Assembly: GCA_026122225.1 (NCBI GenBank) | Contig: JANEZZ010002248.1 | Location: 124,001-188,000, forward strand | Source of the DNA: Heloderma charlesbogerti | Taxonomy: Eukaryota > Chordata > Lepidosauria > Squamata > Helodermatidae | Direction of reading: 5' to 3' | DNA length: 64,000 nt | Shown: positions 33,609 through 46,300 of the stretch, piece after piece | Numbering within the stretch: the first letter of the stretch is position 1 | Layout: the number at the start of each line of letters is the position of its first letter | The notes under the pieces: model-generated | The model's database searches: none | Seen by the model: the letters and a program-made list of their open reading frames with translations, nothing else | Told to the model about the DNA's origin: nothing | Translations under genes and position numbers: made by a program

Positions 33609-34331
33609 TTACTTATCATTGTTCTGATAAGCTTTCCTAAAATCTGATTTTCTGATATTGGCTTTCCTAAAATCCAAGGTACATGTTTGGCTATACTCAG
33701 CTTTTGCTTTCCTTAGAACCAAGAACACAAGTACAACATGGTCGCTTTCCCCCAGAGTTCCTGTAACTGCTACTTTATCTGCTAAGTCATCTCTGTTGGT
33801 TAGGATCACGTCAAGGATAGCCGATCCTCTAGTTCCTTCCTCTACTTTCTGTAGGAGGAAGTTATGCGCCACACAAGTCAGAAATTTCCTGGAGGGGCCA
33901 TGTTTTGCAGAATTTGTCTCCCAACAAATCTCAGGGAAATTGAAGTCCCCCATTACTACTAGATCATGATTCCATTGGCTATTTGCTTTTCAAAAGTTTC
34001 ATCCTTGTCTTCTCCTTGATTGGGTGGCCGGTAGTAGACTCCAACCACCATGTTCCTTTTATTCTTTGCTCCATTTATTTTAATCCAGATGCTCTCAATG
34101 GGGCTACCAAGCTCATCTCCTGTATTTCTGTGCAGAGATATGTATTTTTCACATATAGTGCACTGCAACCCCACCTCCCTTTCTGTTCCTCCTGTTCTTT
34201 TTGAAGAAGTTATATCCTTCAATTGCTGTATTCCAGTCATGGGAGTCAACCCACAAAGTTTCAGTTACACCTATCAAGTCATAATTTCCCTCCTGTATTA
34301 AGAGTTCAGGTTTGTTCTGTTTCTTTCCCAT
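33609..34331 (-). pseudogene. CR1 apurinic-type endonuclease domain, frameshifted
   Basis: Role in an intact element: nicks the target DNA to prime reverse transcription. Seen: 'YDLIGVTETLWVDSHDW' (the ET motif), 'VVGVYYRPPNQGEDKDE', 'MGDFNFPEICWE' (the GDFN motif) and 'GESDHVVLVF' (the SDH motif). All key boxes are readable but lie in three different frames, so the domain cannot be made as one protein. Confidence 0.92.
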
Positions 34332-34508
34332 ACTCTGGGCATTAGTATATTGACATCAAAGACCATGTATTTTATAGTCTGCTTTCTTCCTACATGTTTT
34401 TGAATACTATTATTGGGCACTATTAGAGCTGTTCTATCCATTGTGGTGCATGAGCCTTCATCCATTGTTACCCCCAACTTTACGTCTCCCTTAAAGGATG
34501 AATAAGGA

Positions 34509-34541
34509 GAGAGAGAGAGACTGAGAGAGAGAGAGAGAGAA
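34509..34541. repeat. (GA)n microsatellite within the CR1 5' part
   Basis: GAGAGA with one CT interruption, inside sequence that otherwise reads as the CR1 5' region. Confidence 0.9.
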
Positions 34542-34619
34542 GATGGGGTAATCAGCATCTTGGCACTACCACCAAAAAGGCCCTGTTCCTTATGTCCATC
34601 CTCCATACTTAAGACAGTG

Positions 34620-35184
34620 TGAGGACCCAGGGCAAGACTTCCAAAGATGTCAATGGCCAGGCAAATTCATAGAGGCAGAGGCAAGAAACTCTAGCCCTGG
34701 GCTTTAAAGGCCAATACCATCACTTTGAAACAAGCCTGGAAAGAAATTGGTAACCAGTATAGCTGGATAAAATATTGGTGTTATGTATTCCAATCTGCTG
34801 CTCCAGTTCACATCCTCACAGTTGCCTTCTGGACTAATTGAAGTTTCCAAATGGTCTTCAGAGGCAGACATATAGATCACATCACAATAGTGATTAGGGC
34901 ATGAATTACTGAGATCAACTCCAGCTTGTCAGGGCGCACATGACACACTTGCCAAAGCTGTTAAAAGTAAAACCTACTCCTGGCTAATGCTATTACCTGA
35001 CCATCCAGAAGCTGGGCTGGTGGATCTCGAAGAACCCACAATGCAAACCTGATTATTAAGAAGGTCTGCAACCCCATACAAAACAGGCTGTACGTCTATT
35101 TCTAGATCAACTAAATGCTCAACCAGCCGTGCCTCCATCTTGTCTGATTTAAGCTTCAGTTTCAGGAGTGTTCAAATGGTTCCC

Positions 35185-35232
<48 letters not shown>

Positions 35233-35880
35233 TGGAGGAACGCATGTAGGGGGTCACAGAGTTAAAGGGTTAGACCTGTCCTTTCCCAGTGAGATCTCTG
35301 GTGGCTCCTTCATATATGCACAGAGCCTCATCTGATGCAGGCTGAACATGTGGATGGTGGGGGACTGTGGCTACCAGGCACATTGGTGGTGGAGGGAGGG
35401 GAAAGCCTGTGTGGCACCACAATCCCCTTCATGCATGTTTTCAATGTGGGCCAGTTTGTGTGGACTGGAATCCTCCTTTTTTTCCACACCCCTTCCAAAA
35501 CTAACACCAGAAACTGGTTCAGAACTTCTACTGCCTCCCTGAGATCAGAAGGTGGAAATGAACAATGTGTCTGTCATCAGTATGCAGATGAACACATCAG
35601 CTCGCATTGCTGGATGTCCTCACACAGCAGTGTGATTTAGGTTTCTTAAATAGCAAAGAAGACAAGATGGCCCCATAGGCCAAAGAATGGGACAACAGCC
35701 TGCCTGAGCCACTTTCTGACCCATCAGAAAGGAGGGAAGCCCCTGCAATATGGTGCCTCCCAATCCCATCCCAACCAGAAGGATATCAAGTCTGACTCTG
35801 ATCACATCAAATGCCACTGAGAGATCCAGGAAAATCAAGTGGGTTGTGATCTCCTGTCCTTCTCCTTCCATTCACAAGTG
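34620..35880 (-). mobile_element. L2-type LINE fragment
   Basis: On the minus strand 35620-35871 gives 'HLIFLDLSVAFDVIRVRLDI' and 'GMGLGGTILQGLPSFLMGQK', which match the RT palm of L2. The catalytic box just downstream is decayed to HTDD (near 35577-35592), then 'FPPSDLREAVEVLNQFL'. 34640-34920 carries the L2 C-terminal/3' text ('TTTAAAGGCCAATACCATCA' complement). A (CA)n run at 35186-35231 interrupts it and some of 35235-35460 may be foreign. Confidence 0.75.
35186..35231. repeat. (CA)n microsatellite
   Basis: Uninterrupted AC dinucleotides. Confidence 0.97.
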
Positions 35881-36539
35881 GAAAGTGAGTTAGTTTGAAC
35901 TGGATCAACACGACCTTTGAATAGTCTCGCCTTCAGATGTTACCAGCCTATTAATAAAGGCTCACTTTATACCAGGAACCTAAGCTGCATGGATAACTCT
36001 CCACTTGTTTGAAGCACCACTCAAACAGTGAGAGTCCTGACATAGTTAGAATTGGCCCAAACCATGTGAACCCCTCCTAAGTAGCTGTCCGGATTCCTTT
36101 AGCCCCCACTTTATTTCAAAGACAAAGACAAACACAGACGAGAGGCTTCAGTCTACAGCTTTTAATCTATTACTTCACAGGGTCATACAGATGTAAATTT
36201 TCAGTGACTCTCAGTCTACAAAGGAATGCCTTCAGGGTAATTCAAAAGGAAGTTAAGAGATTTGCCCACTGTTTGAAGAGGAAGGCAGTCTCACTAGCCT
36301 AACTTAAGAGGGGGAGGACCCTCTCTCTCCTGAGGCTTCTGAGCACAGCTTCTCACACAAGGCCAATCGGGTAGACCATCTAAGTTCTGCCCCTGCCTTC
36401 TCTCTCTTTGCTGTGCATCTGCACCTGGCGTCTATTAGATCAGACTCTCCAAATCCCCCCTCCTTCTGTTCTCTGTCTTTCATGGGTGTGTGTGAAGAGG
36501 GATCCTCATCCTCAGCCAGTTGGGCATTTGTAACCTGAG
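35881..36539. other. no gene recognised
   Basis: No assigned feature. C/T-rich stretches near 36320 and 36470. Confidence 0.4.
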
Positions 36540-37498
36540 TAGGGGTGAACGAAAGTCCCTTACCTGTCTTCGAAGGACGTTCGCGGTGGGGGGGAGACGC
36601 TTCGCTGCTCCCCCCGCGAAGTGCAGGCCGGGGGGGAGGCTTCTCACCTCGCCCCGGCTGAAATTCAGGCCGGGGGGGAGGCTTCCCACCTCGCCCCGGC
36701 CGAAATTCAGGCCGGGGAGGAGGCTTCCCGCCTCGCCCAGCCGCGAACGCGAAAGTTTTTTTTTAAAAAACGCCCCCTGATAGGCTACATGACGATTCAC
36801 GTAGCCTATCACGGCTAGATCTGCAAAGTCAGCCGTGATAGGCTACATCAATCGTCACGTAGCCTATCACAGGTGACTTAAAAAAAAAAAAGCGCGTACG
36901 CTAATGGCGGCCCCCATAGGGAGCCGCCATTCGCGTTCCTTATTTAGTCGCTGTAGTCTACGTAAATGTTTACGTAGACTACGGTGAAAATAAGGGCAAT
37001 GCAAATAGCGTTGCCCTTATTTTCGCCGTAGTCTACGTAAATCTTTACGTAGACTACAGCAATCAAATAAGGAACGGGAATGGCGGCTCCCTATGGGGGC
37101 CGCCATTATCCGTACGCGCTTTTTTTTTTTTTTAAGTCACCTGTGATAGGCTACGTGACGATTGACGTAGCCTATCACGGCTGACTTTGCAAATCTAGCC
37201 GTGATAGGCTACGTGAATCGTCACGTAGCCTATCAGGGGGCGTTTGTTTTTTTTTCTTTTATTGCAATGGCGGCGGCGGCAGCCGGTCGAAAGACCGGCT
37301 GCCACTCCCGCCCCACTTGAACACCCGCCGAACCGCCGGCCGGACCCGCCGCCGGGAGGGACATTCGGCGAAGGTAAGTCCCATCCCGGGGGGGGGGCGG
37401 GGGGTTCGGAGGATTTCTCCCCGAAACTTGTTTGGGGGGCCGAACACATTGGCGCTCAGCCCCCTGAAGTTTCGGGGAGAAATTCTCTGCCATCCCTA
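36540..37498 (-). mobile_element. group A hairpin-array element, 959 bp, exact 8-bp duplication
   Basis: Begins TAGGGGTGAACGAAAGTCCC and ends TTCTCTGCCATCCCTA. Flanks are both AACCTGAG (36532-36539 and 37499-37506). It is collinear with 30750-31716 from end to end, with the same tandem block (36620-36745), the same central foldback (36776-37238, centre near 37005) and the same GCGGCGGCGGC and right-end blocks. Donor-like CAGGTAAGG is at 36558-36566 (minus) and AAGGTAAGT at 37371-37379 (plus). Confidence 0.96.
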
Positions 37499-40046
37499 AA
37501 CCTGAGAAGCTGGCCCAGTCATGTCTGGACTAGCCTGGGAAAACACCTCCCCCGTGTCTGGCGGTTCTCCTTCAGAATCTGAACTGCTATCCCACTCCCT
37601 GCACTCAGAAACAACCCTGACAATAGCCTGCCTAAAATGCATGGGAAATCCTGAACTGCCACTGAACAGAAAGGCAAGTTTCTAGGGCTATCTTAAAGGT
37701 GCAAACAGTGGTGATGATTTCAGTATAGCAAAAAAGATGTCAATATGTCTGTTTGCACAACTGAATAAATTATGAGCACTCATGAAATGTTCTTTAATAA
37801 CTTCACTTAATGCAGGAGAAAGAATCTGCCTTGAATATTCCCTTCTGCAAAAACTAAAGCCTATATCCAACACAGTGTTGGGCATTAAGACCATTGAAAT
37901 CAATGGATTTAATCATGCCTAATTCCATACTGAATTTAGGACTAAATATTGGAACTAGAATAAGTTAACTCTTGAAAATGTGCATACCTAGTATAACATA
38001 CAGATTCCAAATAAATATAAGCACCTGATTTAAACATCCTTAATCCATATTTTATTGAGGGGGGGGGGTGCATTGTGCCTGTGCAAATGACTAATTTATA
38101 TTTCCTCATGTTATGTAATCTGAAAATCATAGGCTAGAGCTGTAATCCTGCATCAAGCACTGCATAAAGCCCATTAAAATAACTGGAAATTAAGTATGCA
38201 TAAATGAGGACAGGACTGCAGCTTAAATCAATAATGTATACACAAATTGCAAGACCAAAGGTCATCGCAAGAGCCTTTAAATCACAGAGTTAATGTTGTA
38301 TTAAGTTTGTTTGCCACACTGATTGTATTATTGTCCATTCACTATTCTTCTGTACTATTGCCAACATTTAATTAAAGAATCTACATCAAGATAAAATGTT
38401 GATAATCTCTCCATTAAAAACAAGAACACCCTGATGCTCTTCTGTTTTAACAGGTATGTTTATACAGCTAACAGGCACTTGATACTGTTAACTGCAGCTC
38501 GTATATAAGATATTTATTAGCTTTCCTTTGCATGACCTAAACTGTCTTTCCAAATGAACTCCAAGCATACACACTTGTTACGTTGGCCTTCTTTTACCAT
38601 TACTCTCTTATTGCTACCAGATGAATAGGAGCTGTAGCTTGAGTTTGCCTCAGTAGGTAGGTAGGGCTAAAACACAATGATTTTCTTGACCCACCCACTC
38701 CAATATACCATTTTCTTGATACAATCCCCCACCCTAAATGTATAATGCCTTTGAAAAAGGTCACTCCCTCAGTTACTTTCCCTAAATGGACAAATTGAAA
38801 CAAATGGACGTTAGGTATGCAATCTAACGTCCCATTTAGATGTTAGAATAAGTAGAATGAGAGTGTGAGGGGGGCACCATCAAGGCAGCAAACACCACTC
38901 TCAAGGCCATGGCTTGTAATGTCTGTGCCCTGTGTGTACAACTGTACATGAAAGGGTCTCTCTACATGTTTGGGAACCCTGGCCTGGAAAAGCAGATTTC
39001 TTGAACGCATGATGAACAGCCCTCTGCATGTATAGTTGTACACACAAGGATCTTTTCGGATATTACAATTAACACACATAGGTTGGTATAATATTGTTGT
39101 TTATATGTGGGTTTAGGGGGCATACATACATACATACATACAGTATTCATGTAGTTGAGTTCCCAGAAAGTCTATCCTCAGAGTCTGAGTGAGGCTTCAA
39201 AGTCTTTACAGAACAGCAACCTTCATTCCAACTAAAAATGCACCTAGAACATGGTTGACTGAGAGAGTCAAACAATGAAAAAGTCACAGCCAAAGAGTTT
39301 CAGGAAGGACTGACAATAAGCTGCTTAGAAATACAGTTACAGATATCATATCCCTCTTCTTTATTGTAAACCCTCCCCTTCGATTAATCCCAAGTCAGCT
39401 AGGGAACGTGGAGCCAGAGGTCACCAGTATATGACTCACTGTTCAGCCTTTACTGCTGACCCATGCCATAATCTGCATACTTGTTTTTGTCCAATACGTT
39501 ACTGCTCAAGCACATGCCTTAGATCTTTGGATGCCCTGATTAGGTGAATACAGTAGGCCATTTCTTGTTGTTCAAGATATTATGATCTATGGGCCAACCA
39601 TCCTCAGCTCATTTTCTATTTCTGATTTGGTGTCGAAAGAGCAGATAAGGCTTGAGCTTGTGTTTGGCTTGTTTTTGTCTTTGGGGCTACTCTCCAAAGT
39701 GGATAAAGCTTTGAGGACCTGCAATTCCAGATCCATCCATGTGCATTCTTCTGGGAGTCGTTTGAGCAGCTGGCCTTCAAGTACTTTTGTGTCTGCCAGA
39801 GTGTAAATCATGCGGTCTCCAGACAGGAGATCTGATTTGATAGGTGAAGTGAGCACTATCCCTCTAGGGTATGTATCTGCTCTGAATGTATACTTGCCTT
39901 GTTTGTAGACAATATATGTACGTCATAGTTTTGTAGCTGCTGGAGAAGCATCCGAGAAGCATGTAACATATGACTAATTGGATCCTACTTGCCTTCTTCA
40001 GTTCACCTGAAATTAACTCAGAGCAAATAGATCTGACTATGGATTC
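37499..40046. other. no gene; AT-rich, repeat-poor
   Basis: No coding feature. A (CATA)n run lies at 39120-39142. 37860-37950 and 38128-38222 look like old palindromic MITE remnants ('TCAATGGATTTAATCATGCC' and 'GTAATCCTGCATCAAG'). Confidence 0.45.
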
Positions 40047-40400
40047 TTTTTTATTTTTTTATTAAATTTCTTAATCGCTCATCTGGCTGGTCACCCAGCC
40101 ACTCTGGGCGATGTACAATAATACAACAGTTTAAAACAATAAAATTTCATATTAAAACATCATTTTTCTAAAAATACCCTAACCCCCCCCCCAATGCCTG
40201 CCTGAACAACCATGTTTTTAATGCGTGGCAGAAGCTCATTAAAGAGGGGGCATGGCAGAGTTCCCTAGGGAGGGAGTTCCACCAAGTGGGGGCCACCACA
40301 GAGAAGACCCTCTCCTTCATCCTCACCAGCCTAGCTGTCCTGGCAGATGGGACAGAGAGAAGGCCATCCGAGGCTGATCTTGTTAAGCAACCGGTCTGGT
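40047..40400 (-). mobile_element. L2-type LINE 3' region
   Basis: Closely matches 25096-25450: 'TTAATCGCTCATCTGGCTGG', 'CAGCCACTCTGGGCGATGTA', 'CTAGGGAGGGAGTTCCAC'. The L2 match ends near 'CTGGTGTTCTGTCAG'. What follows to about 40560 is unassigned. Confidence 0.8.
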
Positions 40401-42571
40401 GTTCTGTCAGACATCCTACTTTACAGTCATCTGTTTCAAGAGCTGTCAGAGGGAAGTCCTCTATTAGAAGGTGTCCTCTATTTGAAGGGTTGTGCAGTCC
40501 AAGTCAGGTCTAAAGAACTACTAGAAGGGAGATCATTGGAGGCCTTGAAGTTGTCAAGGTACAGCAGAATGAGCAGGCACATAGGTCACCAAGTCAGTTT
40601 TCCCCACTATGGTGAGCTGTTTTGTTTTTCTGTTTAGTTATTATTTCTAAATTTCCATCTATACATATAAATTAGCATATGCAAATGTTATGCAAAATGT
40701 CCTCTCTTTTTTTTTGTTTTTTGGCATTGCCTTTCCTTTTTTTTTTGGCAATGCATAAATGGCCACCCTAGTGGGTAACAAGAAGATCATTTTAGTAATT
40801 TGTACTCATATGAAAATTTGAGACCTTATCCACTGTAGGCTTCATTTTAATGCAAGTGGAGTGATTTCAGCTGCCATGACTTTAACTGCAGTTCATGCTG
40901 TTCAGTTTTTAAGAAAACAAAAAAATATGCCCTTTCCTTCCCACCCAAGACCTCCTAAAAGCAACGGTCATATGTGAAAATGAGAAGGGTGTCCAGTGAG
41001 TGATCAGTAAAAACAGAATTCATTAACTGCTGTGATTAAAATGGATTTTAAAATGAACAACCTCACAAGAGCCCACAAGTCTCTTTTAAAGCCTTGCAAT
41101 TGCTCTGTAAACCCAAATGTAAAATATTTATGACTTTTAGATCTTTCCTTCCATTGCATTGCCATAATGCTGTCAATGAGCTGAATAATTCAAGTAACCA
41201 GTGCTCTATAATGTGGCCGAGACAATTAAAATATTTAATATTACCAATATAAACTAAATCTACAGTACAAATGATGCACTTATCAATTGTAATACATTAT
41301 GTTTTCTGTCTCATTTCAGAAGGTATTATGGTAATGATTTGAGAGTTTCACCAAATGCTCAGCTGAGGATTTTTAACATCCTCTGAATAGACAAGTTTAA
41401 TAGCTTTCAACTGTACAGAGCTCTTATCAGTGAACAGCAGGGAAATGATTAATACACTTTGGGTAAACTTACACTTGGTCTTCTTTTTCTTTAAGGGGGA
41501 AAGAAGGCATCACTTAGAGCTGAAATCCCTAATTATATAAGAGGACAGAAAAGAGGAGAACTCAGATATTGCAACCATAGACTGGTTGGTTTACAACAAC
41601 AGATGGTGGATGTCTGGCAATTTTTTTAAAAAAAAGCACAGAGAGAGAAATACAGCTACAAAATATTCAGAGTACATTTTTAGTTATTTAAATGTGTGGA
41701 AAAGTTAATGAATTTCCTTAGAAAAATTAGAGTGAGGATGATGGGTTCCGCTGGAGTGGTAATTCTGTATGAAATCTATATATTTTGAATCCCGCCATTC
41801 TTATTTTTCCTCTTTAATAGAAGATGTTTTTTGCTTGAAGACAGCACAGTCTTCTGTACTATCAGTTTAAATACTGCCTGAGCCCCTACATTTTCGATAC
41901 TTTTAATTTATACCGCAGCATTCTGGGATATTCTGAACATCGCACATTTTCCCCGTGTCCCACCCCACCCCATTATTACTAGAGAGAATTACTATTATCA
42001 GTCACAAAGGGAATTTTTCCTTGTAACTGAAGCTCTCTCAAGGTACAATTCTCTATAGACAGACACTTTTGAGTGACAAGTTCTTATGCTCTGTTCATTT
42101 AGAGGCAGTCAAATTAGCATATTTGCCTGGTTTGTAGGAAGTAACAATGGCTAATCACTGAACAGATAAGAAATAGTCTGTAAACCTGACTGTGATGAAT
42201 TCTACTAGGGTTTGTGGAGGGCAGGTAGATGTGCTGCATTTACATTTAAGCGTGAGTAAATTTATTGAAGAGATACTTGAAAGTCCCTCAGATATATCAA
42301 CATATATTTTTTCAGCTTTCACAAAATTTAACATGTGAGAGGTTATTATGAAAGGAGTAGAAAAGTGCAGTTGTTACTCCTTCTATGGCATGACAAGTGC
42401 CAAGAATAAGTCTTGGATGCTAAAGTCTGCCAGGGGTGCTATTTAGGATGAGCTGCTATGTCTCTGGTTAATATGATTTATAAAAAAGTAACCACAACAA
42501 GTACTCTTGAAATACACCTTTTTGGGTTTTGCAATTTAATTTTGACTATATTTATTAATGTGCCTTTGGAC
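40401..42571. other. repeat-poor AT-rich tract; possible conserved non-coding DNA
   Basis: No recognisable element from about 40800 to 42570. 41040-41480 has balanced, non-repetitive, ATTA-rich sequence ('CAATTAAAATATTTAATATT', 'GAGCTGAATAATTCAAG') of the kind seen in conserved non-coding elements. No coding frame. Confidence 0.35.
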
Positions 42572-42572
42572 C

Positions 42573-42603
<31 letters not shown>

Positions 42604-42835
42604 TTACATTTATATCCCACCTTTTTTCCTCCAAGGAACTCAAGGCAGTGTACATAATCCTCCTCCTCCTCCATTTTATCCTCACAACAACAACCCTGTG
42701 AGGTAGGTTGGGCTGAGAGTATGTGACTGGCCCAAAGTCACCCAATGAGCTTCCATGGCCGAGTGGGGACTAGAAGAACCCGGATCTCCCGACTCCAGCA
42801 CTTTAGCCACTCCACCACACTGGCCTTACTGTGAC
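42572..42835 (-). mobile_element. MIR/CORE-type tRNA SINE
   Basis: Minus-strand SINE whose tail is the (TTTA)n run at 42572-42605, followed by 'TATATCCCACC', 'GGAACTCAAGGCAGTGTACA', 'CCCTGTGAGGTAGGTTGG', 'AGTCACCCAATGAGCTTCCA' and the tRNA-like end 'TTTAGCCACTCCACCACACT'. Well preserved. Confidence 0.92.
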
Positions 42836-43257
42836 TCTTTCCCTTACTACCGAAATCTTTGCCTCAACGGCTGGCTCCAGGCTTGCTGGGGCCCTCTGCT
42901 GGGCCACCTCCAATATCAGAGGGATCCCTTGGCACTGCAAGCAGTGCTCCAATGGAACTGCAACTTACATTTCCCACAATGCCCTGATGTAGCACCATTC
43001 TAAGTCATTATGGGCAATTAAGATGGTAGCTCCCCCAAACCCAACTCCCTGGCTCACAGATGGGACTGCCTGTTAAAGGGTATCCCACTGACATACTGTA
43101 GATAGGAGGGCCAGCACCAGGGGTGTTCTACTTACCCCAGCACTTGCCCAAGGATGCTGTGTGTGTGTAGATCTTGGGCAGGCCCCTATGAAAATCTGAA
43201 ATTGTGCCTCTCATTGCTGCCTTCTTCCAGCTGTCAAGTCAAGCAAAGGGAACAGCA
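42836..43257. other. no gene recognised
   Basis: Contains 'ACATTTCCCACAATGCCCTG', also common in hAT-type MITEs, but no ends were found. Confidence 0.35.
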
Positions 43258-43313
43258 AAAGAAGAAGAAGAAGAAGAAGAAGAAGAAGAAGAAGAAGAAG
43301 AAGAAGAAGAAAG
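43258..43313. repeat. (AAG)n microsatellite
   Basis: About 18 near-perfect GAA units. Confidence 0.97.
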
Positions 43314-46300
43314 ATTTACACATTATCCTAAACACACTTACTAAGGAATAGTACTTTTAAAAATAAATAAATGCAATTTTCATAGATCAAGCATTCTGAA
43401 CATTCATTGCCAAAAACGGGAATATCATGCAGCAGCACTTCAACAGTGTAATGATGATGATGACATGAAAAATGTCATCCCTCTCCTCCAAATTATTTTT
43501 ATTTCATATAAGTGAACCTGGACAACAAAGGCTTGCATTAAAATCTCTACTCCACACTGTCTAGTTCACTCTGAATTAATGTGCCAGATCAATAAGAGGA
43601 GCTTTAATCAGTGAGCAACACAGGTATATCTCATATTTCACAACTGTTACTGTTATTTTCCCAGAATTGATGCAGCCACTTCAGGATCAAGCTATGAAAG
43701 CTTTGGTAACTCGTTCTTAAAGAGACTTCAAAAGGGGAAAAGCCCCAAAGCTTTTGGCATCTTGGACACACAAGAACAAAGGTGACAGATAATAGCTCAA
43801 TGCCTCTTTCAGGTCAAAGCCCTATTGAAAAGAACATCAAGGAAGAGTCTATCTGGATTCACAAGTGATCTAAATGGCATGTGCTGAACTTTAATCTTCT
43901 TCTCAATAATTCACTGATGCTGGAGCTATAAAAATACTAGATAATGGTTTCCAATGTTTACTGTCCACATACAGTTTATATATACAGTTGTGAAAACAAG
44001 AAACCTGAATGTGGTGATAAGATCTAAACCCATGCTTAATAAAAAGTAGAGGTGACCTTTTCTGGCAGAATGAATGAACATTTCTTCATTAGAGAAGACC
44101 TTTATGAACTGGAAATTATTAAACACAAGCTCAAATAATAAAATCAAATTATTACTCCCAAGATCAAGAGGTCTGACTTATCTATAGGTTTACTGATCTC
44201 ATTTTATCTGGCTATAATAATCACACTGGTTTCAATTAAATGTCTCTAGATTTACAGTGGGAACAGTTAAGAATATGTTTTGGACAAATATAGAAATGTT
44301 CCATATGTAAGTCGATGAGATGTTTGGAGATACTTTGTTCTGTGAACACATTGGTTCGCTTTCATTTCAATGGGTCTTCACTGTGCTTTACTTTTCCTCT
44401 ATCCATTTTTCTATCATATCTGTTTGGACAGCTGATGGAGTTTCTGACCATTTAAAAACAAGAAACAAAAGTTAACTCTAATATTCTTGCAAATGCAATA
44501 TGCTAACAAGCTATCAGAACACTGGTAGCAGAAAATCATTATATTTCAGTCCACGTGAACTCTAGATAGATGGCTATGATAGGTGTTCACCACCAGCAAA
44601 ATAAATTTCCAATGAGTTTAGAACCATCACAGTTCCTACTGATTCAGAGTCATGGGTAAGCGCCCCAAAATCAGAATCTTATTTCTGATCCAATCTCTTT
44701 CCCAAAAAGTCAGGAAAAGATCTTGGTTTATATTCCAAGCCAATTCAATGTTGAAAATCACCCACCACCTCCATCTCACTCAGCCACCCTGATCCCCCAA
44801 ATGCCCACTGAATTAACTCCAGATCCCCCCCTCAAAAAAAACCACCCCCTTCCCTTTAACGCACACTTAATAGGAAGCATAGCGGGGACAGCAGTGGCAG
44901 CACTGCAGCTAAAAGAACAGAAGAGAAAAAAGAGGGAGATTGGATCTTTCCTTCATGTCTGTTTCTGGTGCATTGCTTGCATGCAAAGACAACAGGCCCT
45001 TGTGGCCCTTGGGGGTTGCAGTTTTAACAAGGGCTATGGAATAGGCCATAGAAAAAATTACAACTTCTAAGGGGTACCACATCTGCTGGCAGTGTGATGG
45101 AGAGGGAAGGCAGGGTCCAATCACTCTCCTTCTCTCTCCCCACTGCTGCAGCACCTTCAGTGCCCAGGCTGCATGTTTAAAGGGACTGGGAGAAAGGGGA
45201 TGAGAGTGGGTTGGGGAGTAAACCAGGAATTAATCTCTGACTGAATTAATCTAAGCTGCAGAAAAATTTGTGGGTTTGTAAAGTTCCCCTCTTCTTTGCA
45301 GTGAGGTTTACAAGCCCCCTGCATCTTGTATCTGACTCCAAGTGCAGTGCGCTTTGCCAGCAACTCTGCTGGCTTGATGATATGTTCCAGTGATAAGAGC
45401 ACGGATAGCAGATGAGATCAAAAGATAGAGCCAGAGTGGGACATAGCTAAAATCAGTTATCATTATCTTAGTATTTTCCAATATTTCCATTGTCCATTGG
45501 TTAGTGGATGCCTGAAGGGCAGTTCAAGGGCACTCCCCTGATGTGTCCAGACTACCAAAGGTCTGAACACTCAGAACAGACTGAAGAGAGAAGGGGGGGA
45601 GGGTACCTTCACATAGAGAATATGGTCACAAAAGATACATCTATCTATTGCTTTCAGCTATGCTATACTTAATGCTGTGTCGCATTTTTCCACTCCAAAC
45701 ATTGTCAAGGCAAAATGTGGGCTTTCAAGGGATGTGAAAAGCTCATCAGCATCAAACCTGCCACACCTGAATGGTCTTCCACAGGGTTTTTTTTTGGGGG
45801 GGGGGCTGTTTGCAGCCCCAATATGCTGTTGCTTTCATCATGCCATTTTTAGGGCTTGTTTATTCTTCACTGATCCCAGATAATCAGGGAACACATAGTG
45901 AATGTGATGACATCATGCCACCAAGTTGCCAATTTGATCTGGCTACCTTATGACATCACTGAAGGCTTGTTTATCCCTTTCACACTGCCCTCTCACACAG
46001 CCCTCTCACACTGCCCTCATTCTGGATTATGGGAAAACAGGGAATACACTACATTGCCAAAGCAATGTGGCTGCTGCTGGCAGTTTCACTGCCACCCAAT
46101 GCTGCAAAGCCAGACTTTCACCCTGATGCAGGCGCAGCTCTGTTCCTGCATCATTTTGTTTGTGACGGAATAGTGAATACGGATGTGCATTCACATGTGC
46201 ATCCAAACATGCCTCCCACTGATACTAATGCAATGCAGATGGAAGACACCCACATTGGGTAGTGTGTGTGTGTGTGTATTTGTTATACCTAAATGGAAGC

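Larger units (their letters stand above)
31738..34605 (-). mobile_element. CR1 LINE, near full-length ORF2, lacking its 3' end
   Basis: Minus-strand CR1 with endonuclease (34331 to 33609) and reverse transcriptase (33062 to 31938) in the right order, broken by many frameshifts. At the 3' side it stops at 'GTTAGAGCAAT' (complement of 31738-31748). The copy at 17086-17470 shows that about 180 bp more, including the ATTCTATGATTCTGTGA end, are missing. Its 5' side reaches the (GA)n run near 34509-34541 and meets an L2 at 34620. Confidence 0.92.

Noticed and set aside
35335..35640. Plus-strand frame containing 'HQYADE', like a reverse transcriptase catalytic box
   Set aside because: The L2 reads on the minus strand here (palm motif at 35620-35871). 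The DNA around its catalytic box is nearly self-complementary, which creates the look-alike on the plus strand.
40286..40637. Two overlapping frames of 75 and 96 codons
   Set aside because: They lie on the opposite strand of an L2 3' region, or in the unassigned sequence next to it, with no family resemblance.
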